A DNA stretch of 42,053 bases from Terfezia claveryi (GCA_015179025.1 WHUX01000334.1:1-42053); one strand, 5' to 3'; shown: positions 13,902-24,789, counted from the first letter of the stretch. The notes: generated from the sequence alone by a model not told the origin. Numbers and translations are program-made.

Positions 13902-14505
13902 ATGTCTAATTTTATTATCTGTCTACAACTAAATGCAACTAGTTATGCAATACAATTATTAAGTTACTTTTCTTTTTTGGCACCTTACTATACTAATAGT
14001 GTAGTGGCTAATAATCCTTATAATCTCTGTTTGACTAATAGTTTTGTTGACTTGGTAGCTTACTTGGTTGGTGAGGTTGGATGGCAGGATCCTGATATTT
14101 CTTATAGTCCTAGTTTTTCTTTGTCTAGTACTAGTCTAGAATTTAGTTCTAGTTCTTCTAGTAAGAGTGTCACTTTTTCTGATTGGTATGTTGAAGTAGA
14201 TGTTAAGGGCATAGAGGTATTGGTAGAGATATCTAGGCCTAAAGAAGGTTCTAATAGAGGTAATTCTTTTTTGGAGGAAATGGCTATAGTAGAGGCAATG
14301 AGATTTGAGCCTTAGGATTATGATACTTAGTTGTATAGACCAATTATTCCTGAGACTTGGGGGGCTAGTTTTTCTATGGTATACTAGGTTTATAAGTATA
14401 GATGTAATGGTAGTTGCTAGGAATGTAAGATGATTTGTCAATCTTATTGGGAAAAGTATTGTGAATGAGAGTAGGATTGTTTAATGTAGGATACTACAGC
14501 CCATT
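13902..14505 (+). pseudogene. Element A copy of the leader antisense ORF
   Basis: Plus-strand (antisense to the element) frame starting at ATG 13902 (MSNFIICLQL). It is open to about 14315, then broken at two positions where copy C has TGG tryptophan codons (now TAG). The homologous frame continues to about 14505, with further Trp->stop changes in the Cys-rich tail. A longer frame starting at 13893 has an upstream Met, but the Met at 13902 is the one shared with C. Function unknown. Confidence 0.55.
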
Positions 14506-14593
14506 AGAGCTCTACTTAGCTTGCTTCTAAGTCATTTGTTATTGTACTACAGTTGAGAGTCTAATATCTCATTATTGGATTTTTTTATTATTA

Positions 14594-14598
14594 GCTAG
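14594..14598. repeat. Left target-site duplication of element B (GCTAG)
   Basis: GCTAG immediately left of the B element; the identical pentamer follows B at 23839-23843. Leaders of B and C carry the uninterrupted site with a single GCTAG in this context, which proves an insertion. Confidence 0.93.
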
Positions 14599-15284
14599 TA
14601 TAATGAATGGTACTAGACAGGATTCATTTGGTACCGTTTATACAATCTATATCCATAGGCATGAACGTTTGTGTATTTTGGTTCTACTGAGGTAAGACCT
14701 CAGAAGGGTAAGGAGATTACTATGTGAGATGTTCCTATAGGGAACAGTAATTAACTAGTGTAATCTATCTTATATAATTTGTACTATCTAAGCTATATGA
14801 TCTTAATCTGATCAGTACATAGGCTTGCTTGCTGCTGTGTGCTTGCTTCTTATTGCTTGTCTGCTTCTTCTTGTAGATTCCAGAGGGAATCCAGTAGCCT
14901 ATTTATACTCCTCTAAGATCTGATGACTAAAGAAATAAATACAATAAAGAGTGGCACACCAGAAGGTAGTGCGCTATACAAAAGAGGTCATATGGTCATA
15001 GTAATGAGTCACATGCTATAAATGATGGTCATATGGCCATAGTAATAAGTCACACACCTTTAAACAGAGGTCATGTGGCCATTGTGAGGATGTCTTCATA
15101 TGGCAAGTACTATGGAACTTCTCATAGCAAATTCCGCATACTATGGACACTTATAAAGCAGTAGGAGGTGGTAGAAGGCTAGTCCTTGAACCGAGAGGCT
15201 TAATTACATAACATAGTAGTAATATAGGAAATACAAAAGTATATAATCAATTATATAAGCAATGAAATAATATTCTCCATTACA
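14599..15284 (-). repeat. 3' LTR of element B
   Basis: 686 bp, minus orientation, ends TGTAATGG...(C)ATTATA; the terminal CATTACA has decayed to CATTATA at 14599-14605. The adjacent complement of 15285-15291 reads GGGGAAG, the polypurine tract that primes plus-strand synthesis in this class. Same length as the 5' LTR. Confidence 0.92.
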
Positions 15285-15291
15285 CTTCCCC

Positions 15292-18200
15292 ATATAGAAG
15301 GATTTCCTATCCTTACTTCTCTTGCTCTACCATATTGGTTTCTATACGTCCTAAGATTTGAGGTATTATTAATATATTAGTATTAATATGAATATCCTTA
15401 GTGTTTTTTTGTCTAATAATTCTATCTCGTTTTTGTTGGATGAAAGCTTGGGTCTCATCTCTGGTTCATGGTCCTTGTTTTCCTCTAGTCGTTCAACATC
15501 TCTTGAATGTATCTTACAAACTTCTAGTTATCCAGAGGTCTTAGAGCATTTCGGTAGTGATATCCTTAGTATTTACTCAGGAATCGTGTTCAGGAGAGTA
15601 TCCTAACCATCTGACCTCATATTGTCTTTCTCCAGTTCGAGGAGCTGTTCTGAATTCTAATATCTTTTCAACTTCATAGTGATCATCTTGAATTGGTCCT
15701 GGTTTCTGAGATTGTCTATGAGAGAACTGAGTAGGATCGTTTTTATAGTAGGGTTTGAGTTTGCTGAAATGAAAAGTATTATATATGAGGTGGAGGTCAG
15801 GTTGACTAGATAGGTCTAGGCTATAGTTATTGCGTTTCCGATTAATAAAAACAATAGGAAATAGGCCTAGCTATTTTAGTTTGAGCTTTAGTGAGACATT
15901 CAATAGGTTAATATTTTCTAAGAAAAGCATAACTTATTATCCAACTGAAAATTTAGCTGTATTGGGTAGTCATTTGTTCGTTTGCGATGCTTGCATCTTC
16001 TTGGTATCATCTAGGTTTTTAGATGTTACCTTATGATGTTCATTTGCTAGTACACATGCATTAATGGGGTATGGAAGTATTAATATGCTAAAATATAAAT
16101 TAAATCTAAATAGTATAGAAAAGGGAATATTCTGTCTAGCAGTATTATACCTAGAGTTAAGTTTCAACTGTATGTCTGGTAGTTTCTGTATCCAATCAAA
16201 TCCTTTGATTTTACAGGATCTTGCTACTTGCAGAATTTCTTTGTTCACAATTTTCGACTGTCCATCTATACATAGATGATCTACTATAGACGGTTCTAAC
16301 TTGATTCCTTTACTCCTAGCCCAACCTTGAAAGTGTGTTAACATAAAAAGAGTGTCATAGTCAAAAACAATACAAAAAGAGTATCCTATAGTCAGGACTA
16401 CATGTGTATCAAAAGTAGTAGTACATTGTTCTGCTGTGAAATTGTCTGATACAGGAATAAAAAACTTGAATCTTGATTGTCTATTGACAATCATCCAAAG
16501 TCATAAAATACAAACTACATGATTTTCTTCAACAGGAATATTTGAGTACAAAATTGAACACTTAGTAAACACAGGTGCTAACTTAAGAAAATCCATTAAT
16601 ATGTCTATCTATGGCCTGCTTGGTATATGTAATAGAGTTATAAGTCCAAGTGGCACCTTGTTAGAATACTTTATGTGTTGACAAGTATCACAACTTTTGA
16701 TGTAGTTCTTAGTTAGTTCTATAAAGGACTAGCAATCATATCAGTCAGTGAGATATTTCATTGTTTTTTTAATGCTGCCATAAGCGGTTGCTTTATATGC
16801 ATCTTTAATAACCAATTTGAGATAGTTCTTACCTTCGATGTTAAAGGTAGAGAGCAAGACTAATCTTTATTGTCCTTGTCTGTTCTTAACATACAAAAAT
16901 CCATCTTTTCTTCTATGATCCTTATGGTTCATAAAGGTATTATAGTAGTTCTTCCAGATAGGACATACTCTTATGTACGATTGATATGTGGCTTTCATAC
17001 CTATACCTTGGTCTACCTAATGTGTAATAAAGTAGTCCTTATTATCTACCCATGCATCGCTAATATGTTTCTCTTCAATGAACTTATCGAGAGTTGGTTC
17101 GATTCTTTGATTGAAGTCATTGATGGTCAGTTTCTTCTCCTTGTATATAGAAGTATTATGTCTTGAGAACTTACAGAAATCATAATGCTGTCTGGAGGTC
17201 TTGGTGTCTTGAAAGAAGGAGAGTGCTTAACCTTTATCAATGGCTACTCGCTTTTTGGAACAAGTGGTAATGGCAGCGGTGTTAATTGGAATTGTATTGC
17301 TGCTGCTAGCAGTTGCAGCTTGTTGTTGAGGTGCATTCTATAGTTGTTGAGGGGCAATAGGAGTATCCTTGATCTCTTGTTCCATTTGTTGGGTTCTCAT
17401 TTGTTCAGTAGGATTACTAAACTGAATGCTAGTTTGGAGAGTAGTGCATGTCGGCTTATTGGTAATCTATCTTTTTACCCATTCTCTGATTTCATGAATA
17501 GCTTCTTCATGACTGAGAGCTTGAGGAGGTGGATATGCTAGTGTTTATTGTACTAGTGCTAGTTCCTTTTGAGACTCATTTGTAGATACGAGATGTGTAA
17601 TGCGAGTCATAAGGAATTCCTTCTTCTTCTTAAGAACTAAGGCTGACAAGTCATAGTTCAAACTGCCAGGTCTGTAGTAGTTGCAAATTGCACATGTTTC
17701 AACGGTGAATATGCGGTTGTTCATGGCTTAGGAGCTGCCATGATTTGGACAGTAAAAATCTCAGCAAAAGGACCAATGTATTCTTTTGTATTGTTGCCAA
17801 TTACTATGAGCCAGGTCAATAGCAATTTTCTTCGCTTCTTCAGGAGCAAGTGTATTTTGTTGCATGTTTTCAAAAGATGGAGGCCTATATCTTAGTCCAA
17901 GAACTATTAAATATTTGTTCTTGTTTATTTTGGGTATATGATCATACCCGCTGAAAACCTCCTCTGGTATAGTAGATAGAGTCTCGTTGTCTGAAGACTC
18001 TTCTTCCTACATCATATCATACTTACTTTCTTTGTCCTGGATACCCTCAAAGTATGGATAAAAGATATAGTGTCCAAGTTTTTCGGCTCTTCTATGACAT
18101 TTGTTGAAGTCGTAGTCAACATGCTTGAAATTGATTGCTGCGTGAGAAACTATATCATTCTAAGTGGAGGTTTCTGGTAAGTGGAAAGGTTTTAAAGCAT

Positions 18201-20330
18201 TGAAAGAGATATTGTAGTTATAGGTATAGTTAGGAGGATCGATGCTATTAGAAATATAATCGTCTTCAGTGGTGGGAGTGTCCAAGTATTCATGCTTTCT
18301 TGATAGAGCATCTGCTATCAAATTTTCCTTTCCTGCAGTATGCTATATATCTATATCAAATTCTATTAAGAAATCTTGCCATCACCTCAATTTCTGACTT
18401 CTAGGTGTTTGAGTATAGAAGGTTCCTAATGGTTTGTGGTCAGTAAGGATAGTGAACTTGTAACCTCTTAATTGTGCTTCAAAAAATTTCAATAAGTCAA
18501 TAATCACTAATAATTCATTTTAAAAGGTAGGATAATTGAGTTGTATAGGATTAAATTTTCTAGAGTGGAAGCATGATAGTCTGATGTGTATCAGTGGTCC
18601 TTAACCAATCTATAATCCTAGTCCTACATCACTAGTATTACAAACTAAATATTTGGGTTCAGTAGATTCATTATTCCAGACTTTTAAAATATGTGGGGAA
18701 TTCATGAGTTCCTTAAGTTTTTTAAACGCTGTATTATAAGTATCTATCCATTCCCATTTCTTTGTATCTCCTTGCAGTGATGATAGAGTGCTTGCATATA
18801 ATGCCAAATCAGGAATAAATCTGCTGAGATAATTAACAATTCCAAGGAATCCTCTGGAATCCTTTTTTCATATGAGAGTTGGAAATGTTAATATAGTAGT
18901 CCTCTTCTTAGGGTCTATGTGCAATCCATCTGATGTCAAAACATGTCCAAAGATTTCCAATCTTGGAGTAAAAAACTGGCATTTACTTTCTTTGAGATAG
19001 AATTTCTTGTTCTGTAGATGTTTAAGTACCTTCTTCAGTAATTCTATATGTTCTTCATATGTTTTAGAGAATATAATTATATTATCAATATAGATAATTA
19101 AATTTTTATAGACCATGTCCTTAAAAATATCATGCATAATACGAACCATGGTAGCTGGTGCATTACAATCCCCTTATTGCATAACTCTACTTCTAAAATA
19201 TCCTATATGATATAAAAAGGTAGAATATTACTCAAATTCTTTATTATTTCTAATATTAAAAAATCCATTAGCTAAGTTGAGCTTAGTCCAAATGGGATTC
19301 TCTGCTACTAGTTCAATTGCTTCATTAATATTTGGTAATGGGGTATGATCCGGTTCGATAGCTAAATTGCAGTCTCGATAGTTATTAATATATCTAGCTT
19401 CTTCTGGTTTATCTTGTTTAGGAATAGTAAATATGACTATAGCATTTATATTATTTTCTACTCTATATATGTGACCTGATACTTCTTCTTTAACTAATTT
19501 GTTATAGATTTGTTGTCTAAATCAATGTCCTGAAGGTCGCCATTTTGGTACCCAAGTAGCTTCGGCTTTTGGTTTGATAGAGTGATTAATCTTTCTTAGT
19601 AGCAGCAATTCCCATGGAATTGTCTTGGGAAATAACAAAGGAAACTCCATTACAGAGTTAAATTGTTTCTGTACCATAGAAACAGCTGTTACGAGTTCTC
19701 TTTCTGAATTGGTACTTTCCACGTTACTAATATTTTCCCAATTATCTGGTTTACTATAATCTGTAACTGATTTATAGCTGACCTATGTATACGCTGATCT
19801 TATACCATTCACTATGGTTCTAGATCCCTTCTATATACTTAGCTAGAATTGAGGAATATTTTCCAGTTAGATAATAACTAGTTCTTGATGGGCAGGAATT
19901 ATTGCTCGCACTCTGCTGAGAGTAGGTTCTTCTAGTATCATATCCTATCTAGTCAAATGAGCTATATAGAATGTTCTTTCTTCTACATAACCTATCCAAT
20001 CTAGTTTGATAGTATAAGCTTTATCTATCATTCCTTTTGAGCCTTTAATTATAGTGCTTAATGATTTCTTCTCAATACTTCTAGTTGGTATTTTGTAGAG
20101 GTGTACAAATTGAGAATTGATTAAGTCTCCTCTCTTTGTTTGGAGATCAATTAAAGCTAGTGCCGGGTGTTCGTTAGCTTTAACCAATACCTTGCTAAAA
20201 TCTGGTACCTGTCTTGACAAGAGTTGTTCCTTGATTTTATCCTTATTGTTTTTGCTTTTAGTAGCTATCGGTATAGCTAAATCTTGTGCAGCTGTACACA
20301 TGGGTACCTTATTTTGTCATTTCCTATAGT
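15292..20330 (-). pseudogene. Element B pol (protease-RT-RNase H-integrase-chromodomain)
   Basis: Minus strand, high to low coordinates. The protease-like segment (about 19945-20301) has LALIDLQTKRGDLINSQF. RT includes the box YIDN in place of YIDD (about 19080-19100) inside a 93-codon ORF (18868-19149). RNase H and connection lie at about 18350-18810 (FLGIVNYLSRF, LTDHKPL, ADALSRK). A linker of roughly 1.3 kb follows (17000-18330). Integrase has an HHCC-like zinc module (about 16680-16850), the first Asp in LMDFL (about 16590), the second in a D-Y-D segment (about 16345), and DGQSK where DGQSE is expected (about 16245), inside a 174-codon ORF (15970-16494). A chromodomain lies at 15560-15705 (YEVEKILEF, YEVRWLGYSP). 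The E-to-K change (GAA->AAA) would itself kill integrase. Many TAG stops. Clearly a dead copy. Confidence 0.88.
17000..18330 (-). other. Extended pol linker with Cys/His cluster (element B)
   Basis: Between the RNase H end (ADALSRK) and the integrase zinc module there are about 430 codons that I cannot assign. The segment is acidic near RNase H, then carries FC-x4-YC-x2-H followed about 19 residues later by C-x2-C (17681-17775 on the minus strand), then a Gln/Ala-rich tract (QQQAATASS, about 17285-17330). The Cys/His spacing could bind zinc. Element A has the same layout (8900-10130), so it belongs to the family and is not a local insertion. Role unknown. Confidence 0.45.
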
Positions 20331-22073
20331 CCTTATAGGAGTGTCTAGGGTTCCAATACCAAAGATATTTCTTGTCTCTAACTAATTGCATCTTCATCTT
20401 CTAATCCAATTTGTTTATGATGGTGTCCCAATCTGAGTCCTTCCATTTTTCTGTATTGAGTTTGGTGTTGGGATTGCTGCTAGGATTAGATCCTGTTTTT
20501 TGTCATTAATTCTGGTTCCTGCATGGACTATGACTCGGATTTTCATTCTGAGGGTATTGTCATTGGGATATATTTGATATGGATGGTGGAGCAATATCTT
20601 TCTTTGAAGCTTTATATGACTCTACTTGATGCTCGAGCTAATCATATGACTATTCTTCTTTGATTAAAGGAATTAATGTAGCTGACATATGTGGTGGCAG
20701 GTGATTAAGAAACTTTCTTCTTTTTACTTTTTATAATATTGATTGTTTGCCATCTTTATCAATTAATTTGATTTGTATTTCAGTAAGCCAGTTGGCGAAC
20801 TATTTAATTCCCATGTGACATCCGTTCTTGTATGGTATGGCTGTGTTCCATCGTTTCTACAAAATGTCCTTACAAGTAGAGGGTATTAGAAAATCTCTTA
20901 GTACTAGTATGAATCTAAAGAATATTACTTTGTTTCCTTTTTGTCTTAGTAATTGATTATAAGTAGTGAGTGCACTTCCTTCCATTCTAAATCTAACAAT
21001 TTCCAAAGTTGAAACACCTTCCAAATCTATTCCATTGATAACTAACTAACATTGTATTGCTATTGCACAAGAGTCAAAATATTGTGAGTCTTGCCATTTT
21101 TTGTCTTCTTCTCTTATTTTTTCTGGTAGATCAATCTTTATTCCTTTTAAAGTATTCGTTGCTTAATAGTTACCTGTTATAACCATTCCGATTGTATATT
21201 CCCATTGTTGGTGTTCAACTGATTTTCCTCGTTTAGGTTTTCTTTTAAGAGTTTGATTTGCAACTGATAATACCTTATCAGAGTCCAAGCTATCATCTCT
21301 ACTATCATTGGGGTCTCGTCCTCCTTCTTGCATTTTCTGTTGCTGTTGGTCTAGTCCTGTGTCTAGATCATCATTGTCTTCCAGTAATTCTATATCTTCT
21401 GGTAGTTAATCTTTGTCGTCTAGTTCTTTGGCTGACCCAGTTCTCCTTTCTGGTATCTCAGGTTTTTGACCTTTGCCTTTAATTGATCTTTTAGTGTTCT
21501 CAGGAATACTCCTAAAAGTTCTTTGCTAGGATTAAAAAAATCCTCTGTAGTATATGCTGATTCTTCTAGATAAGTGCTACTCATTATGAATGCTATTATT
21601 TCTTTCCAGTTATTTATTACCTAATTCGGTTTCCTTAAAAGTAGAACTACAGGTTTCTTTAATTCTTTATTTAAAAATATATTTATTTCTAAGTCCTTTT
21701 TTTAGAATGAGTAAGGTGTTAGCCCTAAATAGTGTTTTACTATGCCTTCCATTAAAAGTTGAGTATCTTCAGGATGATACTGTTAGGCATGTTCTATTAA
21801 GTGAGTATATTTCAAAATCTCCTCAATTGTTAGAAGATGTCTCTCACAAAATTCTTCTGGTATAAGAGGCAATGCTATACTAAAATATAGTTTGGTTCCT
21901 GCTCCACCTGGTTCTCCTATTTCTATATTCATAGGCAGATTTATTTCTCCTTCCATGTTAGGAATTACAAATCTGGTCTTTCTGGGAGTTTCTACTACTA
22001 ATTTCTTAATATCTTTGAGTAATATAGTTAACTGCCTTGACTTCTTAGTCTTCTTACTAAGTTTAGATATCAT
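20331..22073 (-). pseudogene. Element B gag
   Basis: The start ATG (complement of 22071-22073) corresponds to the gag starts of A and C. The first open stretch contains SKLSKKTKKSRQLTIL, RKTRF, GEINLPM and GAGTKLYF blocks shared with C, and ends at a stop near 21783. The frame can be followed with interruptions to the zinc-knuckle region near 20335. As capsid/nucleocapsid precursor it would precede pol in the minus-strand transcript. Confidence 0.85.
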
Positions 22074-22074
22074 T

Positions 22075-22927
22075 ATATCTGATTTTGTCATCTGTCCGCA
22101 ACTAAATGCAGCTGGTTATGTGATACAATCGTCGAGTTACTTTTCTTCTTTGGCACCTTACTGTACTAATGGTGTGGTGGCTGATGATCCTTATGATCTC
22201 TATTTGACTGATAGTTCTATTGGCTCAGTGGCTCATATGGCTAGTGAGGCTAGATGTCAGGATCCTAATGTTTCTTATGGTCTTGGTTTTTCTTTGTCTA
22301 CTGGTCTAAAATCTAGTTCTAGTTTTTCCAGCAAGAGTGTCACTTTTTTTGATTGGTGTGTTGAGGTAGACATTAGGGGCGTAGAGCTATTGGTAGAGAT
22401 TTCTAGGCCTAGAGAAGGTTCTGATGGAGGTAATTCTTTTCTAGAGAAAATGGCTGCAGTGGAGGCAGCAAGATTTGAGCCTTAGGATTGTAATACTTGA
22501 TTGTATAGACCAATTATTCCTAGAACCTGGAGGGCCGGTTTTTCAATAGTGTACTGGATTTACAGCTACAGATATAATGGCGGTTGCCAGGAGTCATCAA
22601 AAAGAAAAAAGTGGCATCGGGATACTAGGTGGTGTCTCTAGGAGACAGAGTTGTCTTTAATGTCTTTTGTGTCTTTTATATCTCCTAAATGTCTCCTGAG
22701 TGTCTCCCATATATCTCCCAGTATCTCCCAGTATCTCCAGTAGACACTGGTAGACATTCTGCCAATCGTGGAGACACAACTTGTCTCCAGTGGCAATACT
22801 GTCTCTAGAGACACTAGATACAAACTATTTTCTTTCCTGATGGTACAAGATGAGTTGTCGATCTTATTGGGAAAAGTGTTGTGAACGAGGGGGGGATTGT
22901 TTAATGTAGGATACCATAGCCCATTAG
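22075..22927 (+). pseudogene. Element B copy of the leader antisense ORF, split by MITE
   Basis: Frame homologous to 35448-34846 of element C. Here the start codon has decayed to ATA (22075-22077), but the frame stays open to about 22485 (SDFVICPQLNAAGY...RFEP) before two Trp->stop changes. The 248-bp MITE then interrupts the Cys-rich tail; homology resumes at 22845 and runs to about 22927. An open frame of 197 codons appears if an in-frame Met at 21892, inside the antisense of gag, is used. Confidence 0.5.
22595..22842. mobile_element. 248-bp MITE-like insertion with inverted terminal repeats
   Basis: Absent from the same place in A and C. Left end CATCAAAAAGAAAAAAG; right end, read on the other strand, CATCAGGAAAGAAAATAG. 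The inverted similarity continues inward imperfectly for about 60 bp (shared GTCTCTAG-AGACA blocks), so the element can fold on itself. It is flanked by GT at 22593-22594 and GT at 22843-22844, while the empty site in C shows one copy (GAGTGCAAG; GAGTACAAG after a G-to-A change), so the duplication is 2 bp. It has no coding capacity. The interior is rich in GTCTC/GAGAC and has short repeats of ATCTCCCAGT. It must have been moved by a transposase supplied in trans. Confidence 0.8.
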
Positions 22928-23152
22928 AGCTCTGCTTAGCTTACTTCTAAGTCTCTTGTTGTTGTACTACAGTTGAGAGTCTGATATCTTGTTATTGGAT
23001 TTTATTGGCTAGCTAGTTGAATAACAATATTGATTTTATGTGTGCACTTATGTGTCGAGTTGTATATACTTGCGTGAGTGTAATAAAAGTATTTGAAGGT
23101 TGATCAGGCCTTGGATTTAAGAGTAAAGATTATATAAGTAAATAAAAAAAAA

Positions 23153-23838
23153 TGTAGTGAATGGTACTAGACAGTATTCATTAGGTAACATTTATACAAT
23201 CTATATCTATAGGCACAAATGTTTGTGTATTTCGGTTCTGCTAAGGTAAGACCTCAGAAGGGTAGGGAGATTACTATATGGGACATTCCTATAGAGAACA
23301 GTAATTAACTAGTGTAATCTATCTTATATAATTTGTGCTATGTAAGCTATATGATCTTGTTCTGATCGGTATATAGGCTTGCTTGCTACTGTATGCTTGC
23401 TTCTTGTTCCTTGTCTGCTTCTTCTCATGGATTCCAGAGGGAATCCAGTAGCCTATTTATACTCCTTTGAGATCTGATGACTAAGGAAATAAATACAATA
23501 AAGGGTAGCATACCAGAAGATAGTGCGCTGTACAAAAGGGGTCATGTGGTCATAGTAATGAGTCACACGCCATAAATGATAGTTATGTGGCCATAGTATT
23601 GAGTCACACGCCTTTTAACAGAGGTCACGCGACCATAGTAAGGGTGTCTTCATATGGCAAGTGTCATAGAACTTCCCATGGTAAATCCCATATGCCATGG
23701 ACGCTTATAAAGTAGTAGGAGGTGGTAGAAGGCTAGTCCTTCAACCAAGAGGCTTAATTATAAAACATAGTAGTAATATAGGAAATACAAAAGTATATAA
23801 TCAATTATATAAGCAATGAAATAACGTTCTCCATTACA
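23153..23838 (-). repeat. 5' LTR of element B
   Basis: 686 bp. On the minus strand it starts TGTAATGGAGAACG and ends CACTACA (CATTACA in C). Two TGACTCA motifs (TGAGTCA on plus at 23559-23565 and 23600-23606) sit in U3, with a TATAAAT-type box between them and the gag side (plus-strand ATTTATA around 23455-23461). GCTAG at 23839-23843 is the right target-site duplication. Confidence 0.92.
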
Positions 23839-23843
23839 GCTAG

Positions 23844-23983
23844 CTAGTTGAATAATGATATCGATTTTATATGTACACATGTGTATTGAATTGTATACAC
23901 TTGCGTAAATTTAATAAAGGTATCTGAAGGTTGATTAGGCCTTGGATTTATGAGTAAAGATTAGGTAAGTAAGGTAAAAAAAA
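23844..23983 (-). repeat. Outer leader fragment of element A
   Basis: Matches the 23005-23152 leader segment of B and 34620-34765 of C (CTAGTTGAATAA..., AAGGCCTTGGATTTA...). It is the piece of A's leader left on the far side of the B insertion. Confidence 0.9.
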
Positions 23984-24083
23984 TGTAATAAATAGTACTA
24001 AATAGTATTCATTCGGTACTATTTATATAATCTATATCTATAGGCACAGACATTCGTGTATTCCAGTTCCACTGAGGTAAAAC
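23984..24083 (-). repeat. A 5' LTR, truncated to 100 bp
   Basis: Starts TGTAATAAATAG (the LTR end) and follows other LTR1 copies to GAGGTAAAAC, where it is cut by a plus-oriented LTR1 fragment beginning TATAATGG. The candidate duplication AAAAC (24079-24083) cannot be checked, because the other flank lies outside the window or was lost. Confidence 0.85.
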
Positions 24084-24568
24084 TATAATGGAGAATATTG
24101 TTTCATTGCTTATATAATTGATTATATACTTTTGTATTTCTTATATTACTACTATGTTATGTAACTAAGCCTCTCAGTTGAAGGACTAGCCTTCAACTAC
24201 CTTCTATTGCTTTATAAGCATCCATAGCAAGCGGAATTTGCTATGGGAAGTTCCATGGCACTTGCCATATGAAGACACCCTCATTATGGCCGCGTGACCT
24301 CTATTTAAGGCATGTGACTTATTACTATAGCCACATGACTATTGTTTAAGGAGTGTGACTCATTACTATGGCCACATGACCCCTTTTGTACTGCATACCA
24401 CCTTCTGGTATGCCACCCTTTATTGTATTTATTTCCTTAGTCATCAGATCTCAGAGGAGTATAAATAGGCCGCTGAATTCTCTCTAGAATCCCCAGAAAG
24501 ACAAGAAGCAACAAGCAAGCATACAGAGCAAGCAAGCCTATATTCCGATCAGATCAAGATCATATAGC
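24084..24568 (+). repeat. LTR fragment G (LTR1 family, plus orientation)
   Basis: First 485 bp of an LTR1 LTR, running from TATAATGGAGAA (decayed TGTAATGG) to GATCATATAG, aligning with 33941 onward. It is cut at 24568/24569 by the start of the E LTR (TGTCACGG). It contains one intact TGACTCA (about 24356-24362) and one decayed TGACTTA. No internal region of G is present, so it may have been a solo LTR or a full element whose rest lies beyond the window. Confidence 0.88.
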
Positions 24569-24671
24569 TGTCACGGTGTTAATTTACTTATGAGCTATTT
24601 GATACACGAACAGGCTTGTTCGAGTGTCAGCACGGTATTTGAATTTACTTGCAAGGTATTTGACACCCGAA

Positions 24672-24731
24672 CAGGCTTGTTCGTGTGTCAGCAGGCTTGT
24701 TCGAGTGTCAGCAGGCTTGTTTGAGTGTCTT
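24672..24731. repeat. 20-bp tandem repeat in E U3
   Basis: Three tandem copies of CAGGCTTGTTCGAGTGTCAG-like units at 24672, 24692 and 24712, plus a fourth copy at 24611-24630 that is identical to the copy at 24692. Each unit contains a short inverted repeat (AACA..TGTT when the preceding bases are included). Position at the start of U3 suggests enhancer-like repeats; that role is inferred. Confidence 0.8.
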
Positions 24732-24767
24732 AATACTAGAAGGGATTAGAGAGGTGGATCACGGAGT

Positions 24768-24789
24768 ATCACCTGCGATCGCAGGTGAT
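24768..24789. promoter_or_regulatory. Perfect 22-bp palindrome in E LTR
   Basis: ATCACCTGCGA followed directly by its exact reverse complement, with no spacer. It lies about 45 bp upstream of the TATATA box of the E LTR. Such a site could bind a dimeric transcription factor or form a cruciform. It kept its CpG sites while much of the surrounding DNA has lost them. The regulatory role is inferred from position. Confidence 0.55.

Larger units (their letters stand above)
14599..23838 (-). mobile_element. Element B: complete-length LTR1 chromovirus
   Basis: 9,240-bp Ty3/gypsy element on the minus strand with two 686-bp LTRs, 5-bp target-site duplication GCTAG, purine tract, gag, pol with chromodomain and a leader antisense ORF. 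It is inserted in the leader of element A, a member of the same family. It is structurally complete but dead: gag and pol carry numerous transition-type stops. It is visibly less decayed than A (longer ORFs, more CpG left), in keeping with its later arrival. A 248-bp MITE-like insert lies in its leader. Confidence 0.93.
6458..24083 (-). mobile_element. Element A: decayed LTR1 chromovirus, split by element B
   Basis: Minus-strand Ty3/gypsy element reconstructed from three pieces: 3' LTR plus body (6458-14598), the outer leader (23839-23983), and the first 100 bp of the 5' LTR (23984-24083). Element B (14599-23838) sits inside the leader, and plus-strand LTR fragment G cuts the 5' LTR at 24084. 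The two leader pieces join at GCTAG to rebuild the leader exactly as found in B (around 23005-23150) and C (34620-34765). A is the most degraded of the LTR1 copies: the longest surviving sense ORF is 143 codons. Confidence 0.88.

Noticed and set aside
14136..14441. Minus-strand 101-codon frame in A's leader
   Set aside because: Complement of the antisense ORF region with no counterpart conserved as open in B or C.
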